Of a stretch of DNA of 64,000 nucleotides, positions 60,530-64,000 are shown in pieces. The notes under the pieces were generated by a model. It searched no databases and was not told where the DNA came from. It was given only the letters and a program-made list of their open reading frames with translations. The translations under genes and the position numbers were made by a program. Position 1 is the first letter of the stretch, and each line of letters begins with the position of its first letter. The DNA comes from Viscum album. Lineage: Eukaryota; Streptophyta; Magnoliopsida; Santalales; Viscaceae. The stretch covers positions 1,980,972,883-1,981,036,882 of the forward strand of contig OY728122.1 of assembly GCA_963277665.1 (NCBI GenBank), given 5' to 3'.

Positions 60530-60899
60530 TCTGAGAAAAGAATATATACCCAAAATTTGAGAAACGTGGGTAAATATGTTGTTGTAGAACCCTTTATACT
60601 CACATTTTTAAAATTGTGGGTAAATATGTTGTTGTAGAACCCTCTATTCCAACAGTTTACGAAACTGTTGGTATCTAATTTATGCTATAAAAATGTATAC
60701 CCATGGTTCTGTAAACTGTGGGCATAGATCTATACCCACGGTTCACCAGAACCGTGGATAAGTTGAAATTTCAGTGGGATATACCTATAGATTCTGTAAA
60801 ACAGTGAGTATTGGGAAATCCCAATGCCTTTGGAGCCCACGGTTCATCAAACAATGGGTATAGCATATACCCATGTTTAATGGGATATACCCAGGGTTT
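60530..60899 (+). repeat. Outer CACTA right subterminal repeats
   Basis: Copies of (A)CCGTGGGTAT and its complement, e.g. TATACCCACGGTTCACCAGA (60731), ACCCATGGTTCTGTAAACTG (60699), GAAACTGTTGGTAT (60661). A 28-bp phrase beginning GTGGGTAAATATGTTGTTGT repeats exactly 50 bp apart (60566 and 60616). The array is interrupted at 60900 by the third CACTA-like element; its last unit and the terminal inverted repeat follow at 62500-62536. Confidence 0.85.
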
Positions 60900-62499
60900 C
60901 AATACGACAAATATGGCCTTTACCCGTGCTATAAATGATGATTAATAGCGCTACAAAAGCCCTATTAATCAAGGCGAGGATAAGGGGGGTCCCTTTTATC
61001 AGCGCTCGAAAAAGCGCGGATAAAGGCTCCTATTATCAGTGTTAAAAATGAGATGATAAAAGACCCCTTTATAAGAACTTATTTTTGGCGCTGATAAAAG
61101 GAGTATTTTATCTGTACTTTTAAAAAGCACTGATAAAAGTAAAAAAATAAAAAAAAATAAAAAAAATTATATAATGAGGGGGGGAGGTTTTAACAGCACT
61201 TGACGCCCCTTTATCAGTGCTAGGTGGACCCCCTCACACTCTCTTATGTTCTGCCCTTCCTGCATATCCCCACACGCATACACCACTTTGATTCCACCTG
61301 AACTCGAACCCACGACCTCCCCCCTTTCACGGCTACACATTTACCAATAATCCATTTCATTTTTTTCTCTATTTATTGATATATATATTTATTTATATAT
61401 ATATATAGTTATATATATTTTTATATTAATATAGATTCATATTAATATATTTATAGTTATTCATATATTATTATATATATTCTTTCATATGTTAATATAT
61501 ATTTATATTTATATTTTTAGTTATAATTTTTTATCCTTATATATTTTTTATATTAATATTAAATTATAATATTAGTTTTAAATAAATTTATGAAATATGT
61601 TTTTTATGTGTGTTTATAAATAAATAAAAAAATACATACATACATATATACAACACACACACACAGACACACACACACATACACATATATATTTAGGATT
61701 AAATACATATATGGGTGTATTTGAAAAATACATAGAATGTTAAAAAAACATAAATTATAATCAAGAAGCTCATTTCAACTCCACAACCAGTAAAATTGAA
61801 GAAAATAGAACAATATTTTATATGATATGTGGAAAATTTCTAACAGACATCCGGATCAGAAGTTATACCTGTTTGAATGTTAACAAATCAGTGTATCCCG
61901 AAGAAAAACTCGGTTTTGGGGGCTTAAGGGCCTTTTTTGGCCTCAAAAAAATATGATAGAAGCATTGCTTGGGCCACTAGCGCATAGAGATCATCGCAAA
62001 GTTCGATTTTATATGCTGTAGAGATAAAAAAGACACAAATATCAACAGTTATGGCCGTTTGATGTTTGAGTTACATTTTCAACTTATTTTTGATCTTTAT
62101 TAATTATTTTGATTTTTTGTGTCTTAAAATTGTTATTAAATTATTTTTAATCAATAATAATTAGAAAATCATTAATTAATAATATTTTTTCAAAAAATTT
62201 GAAGCCATTTTCACTAAATTTCTTATATATTAAATGTAATAGTATATTTAAACTTATCTAAAACATATTTAAAATATATATACTATAAATATGTCAATAT
62301 AAATAAACTTATATAAAAATATTTTATTTTTCATTATTTTTATGAAACATAAAATTTATCAGCGGCCAGAAAAATCACTGATAAATCCCCCCTTTATAAG
62401 TGCTACTAAAGGAAGCACTGATAAAGGGGCCCCTTTATCAGCACTTTTTGTTCTGCTGATAAAAGTGTAGGTCTTACCTTGCCCATATTGGTAGTTGTG
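60900..62499. mobile_element. Third CACTA-like element, non-autonomous, 1.6 kb
   Basis: The left end reads CAATACGACAAATATGG; the right end, read on minus, reads CACAACTACCAATATGG, 13 of 17 identical and both close to the common plant CACTA start CACTACAACAAATATGG. The flanking trinucleotides are TTT and TCT, an imperfect target duplication. Both flanks carry an array of inverted units built on TTATCAGCGCT and AGCGCTGATAA (60990-61140, 61185-61225; 62350-62470), the third distinct subterminal code in this window. The centre is AT-rich with no coding motif. It sits in the outer CACTA right subterminal array. Confidence 0.65.
61617..61692. repeat. (CA)n-type microsatellite
   Basis: AAATACATACATACATATAT leading into ACACACACACACAGACACAC and CACATACACATATATAT, inside the third CACTA-like element. 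Confidence 0.85.
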
Positions 62500-62514
62500 T
62501 CTGAAACCACGGGT

Positions 62515-62536
62515 ATAGGGAAATTTTCTAGTAGTG
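62515..62536 (+). repeat. Outer CACTA right terminal inverted repeat
   Basis: Reads TAGGGAAATTTTCTAGTAGTG on plus, the inverse of the left terminus CACTACTGAAAA...TTTCCCTAT. It is followed by AAA, the second copy of the target duplication. Confidence 0.85.
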
Positions 62537-64000
62537 AAACCTAATGCTTTAGAATCAACTTCTAGAGAATCACATAATCCCTATAAGTTGAAGTATATAT
62601 ATTTCTCCTATCTATAGACATTAAACAAAACTATAATGGTTATTACAAGATCAAATAATCCCCCAAATGGAAGATATTTTATAAAAATAAATACTAATCT
62701 TAATCTCCAAAATTGAACAAAAAATACCCAAATCTCAACAATGACCATTCAATACATAATTGTCCTTAAAATTATTCAAAATACTCAAAACTATGTATGA
62801 AACCCCAAATTCAGAAGGATTTGATCACATAGTATTCCATGATAAATCATAACAATTATAACATTGACGACTCTTAAAGTATCATACATAAAAGTAATTA
62901 ACATAATCCCATATTCTCTATGATAGGTTTATAATTTCCAAAAATAATCCAAATCTTTATATGCCCACAATAAAAACACTTATTCATCCAAAATAATATT
63001 CATCCATTAATCATCTTTTGAAATCCCAAAGTATTCTATCTTCCTTATGCATATTGCATCCCCAAAAGAGAAAACGTCTTCCAAAATAAAAATTATCACT
63101 TAATCACAAAATCATTTACCTATATTAAGGATATCAATTTGATAAAACATAATATCCCAAATCAACTTAGTCTTGATCAATAACATTATTTATCTAAAAG
63201 AATAATTCATAATAACCAGGGACTTCTCATAGGCCAGTGGTAGGTGAGGCACCCTTATCGCCCTTCGATTGTGAGATCAATTCCTAGGGCCTTGACAAAC
63301 GTGATGGGTTTACACCAATAATGAAACTTTTCCTTTTTCTAAAACCATACTATTATTATAACATTCTAAAAATAAGATAAATTCCTCAAAAATAACCATA
63401 ACTTATTTCATCCTCAAATGTTATATAATACCCTTCATTTTGCATCTCAAAATGTAATAACCATTTATCACAACAAAAAAATATCATATGAACCCCTAAG
63501 TTTATCCATTATATCCGCATAAGAAAATATAATTCTTTCTTTGATATCATTCTCATATATCAAACATCAAGGTTACACATACTAGAAAAAGTATTTCAAT
63601 GTAATACCTTCATCAAAAGAGCCTCAAAACTTTTAATAATATCATCAACATAAAATATACCAAAAATATTGAAATCCTTATATGTATACATATTACTCAT
63701 TCAATATTCTTTATTATATAGTAACTAAATTATCCCTAAAACATCATTCCTACAAACAAAATCATGATTCATATCATAAGATTCAATAATTTCAAAACAT
63801 CGGCTAAGAAATAATTCATACCATTCATTGGTCATTGTCAGTTTCTTCATCCTTAATTGGAATGGAATTAGGTATTGGTAAAAATATATTTGTAAGGACC
63901 TACTGATCCCATTCCTAAACCTTCTTCGTAAGACATCTATTTATATAATGACCATTCACACCACATTCAAAACGTTAAATTTATCCCTCAAAAAGAACTT
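62537..64000 (-). mobile_element. LTR element E, internal region continued to window end
   Basis: Sequence on the far side of the outer CACTA target duplication, so it was contiguous with 37548-38031 before that insertion. It is about 70-75% AT. No gag or pol motif was recognised on either strand in this part; a SINE-like segment lies at 63200-63355. The element should continue, with its 5' LTR, beyond 64000. Confidence 0.45.
63200..63355 (+). mobile_element. Possible tRNA-derived SINE
   Basis: A GC-richer island in AT-rich DNA. TAGGCCAGTGG (63230-63240) is close to a pol III A box (TRGYNNARNGG, one mismatch) and GATCAATTC (63275-63283) fits the B box GWTCRANNC exactly; the A-B spacing is about 35 bp, tRNA-like. 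The unit runs into a T-rich end (CTTTTCCTTTTTCT). No target duplication was confirmed. Confidence 0.4.

Larger units (their letters stand above)
38032..62536 (+). mobile_element. Outer CACTA (En/Spm) DNA transposon, 24.5 kb including nested insertions
   Basis: The left end reads CACTACTGAAAAG followed by ATTTCCCTAT. The right end, read on minus, is CACTACTAGAAAATTTCCCT, so the termini are inverted repeats that begin with the diagnostic CACTA; the left one carries a 6-7 bp insertion. AAA flanks both ends (38029-38031 and 62537-62539), the 3-bp target duplication expected of CACTA elements. Subterminal copies of an (A)CCGTGGGTAT-type motif occur near both ends (38083-38145 and 60560-60895, 62504-62515). 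It carries decayed TNP2 and Transposase_24 genes in plus orientation and three G-rich minisatellite arrays. Without the two nested elements it would be about 15.4 kb. Confidence 0.9.

Overview
This window is nuclear DNA from a plant, almost certainly a flowering plant with a transposon-rich genome. It is very AT-rich and no intact host gene was recognised. Nearly everything that can be identified is decayed mobile DNA: Ty3/gypsy LTR retrotransposons, with chromovirus-like pol motifs where coding survives, and CACTA (En/Spm, CMC superfamily) DNA transposons with plant-type domains (transposase-associated, Transposase_21/TNP2, DUF4218, DUF4216, Transposase_24, Ulp1-like peptidase). The species cannot be named from this sequence. 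A 200-N assembly gap lies at 45464-45663.

Layout. (A) 1-6700: a minus-strand LTR retrotransposon with LTRs of about 4.3 kb and an internal region of only 0.9 kb (the outer LTR runs off the window). (B) 11484-12142 and 21548-23438: two halves of an older minus-strand gypsy element split by a later insertion. (C) 12143-21547: the element that split it, a structurally complete minus-strand gypsy element with 2.5-kb LTRs, a likely CCCAA target duplication and recognisable gag, protease, RT, RNase H, integrase and C-terminal pol relics. (D) 23439 to about 33101: a plus-strand LTR element whose right LTR holds a 1.1-kb insertion. (E) about 33102-38031 and 62537-64000: one LTR and internal DNA of a minus-strand LTR element, split by a CACTA insertion.

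The core is a nest of three CACTA elements. The outer one (38032-62536, 24.5 kb, target duplication AAA/AAA) is on the plus strand and carries a decayed TNP2-type transposase gene followed by a Transposase_24-type gene. The inner one (41689-49234, 7.5 kb, target duplication ATA/ATA) sits inside the outer TNP2 coding region. It is on the minus strand and carries a transposase-associated domain and a Ulp1-like peptidase relic that has lost its catalytic Cys. A third, 1.6-kb non-autonomous CACTA-like element (60900-62499) sits in the outer element's right subterminal array.

The most unusual feature is several kilobases of GC-rich minisatellite (C-rich in the inner element and G-rich in the outer one, as read on +) in DNA that is otherwise very AT-rich. 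In both elements the G-rich strand is the sense strand of the element's own genes. A 112/126-bp inverted repeat with a 120-bp loop lies within the inner arrays. All genes named here are pseudogenes or fragments; none has an intact frame over its full family length.
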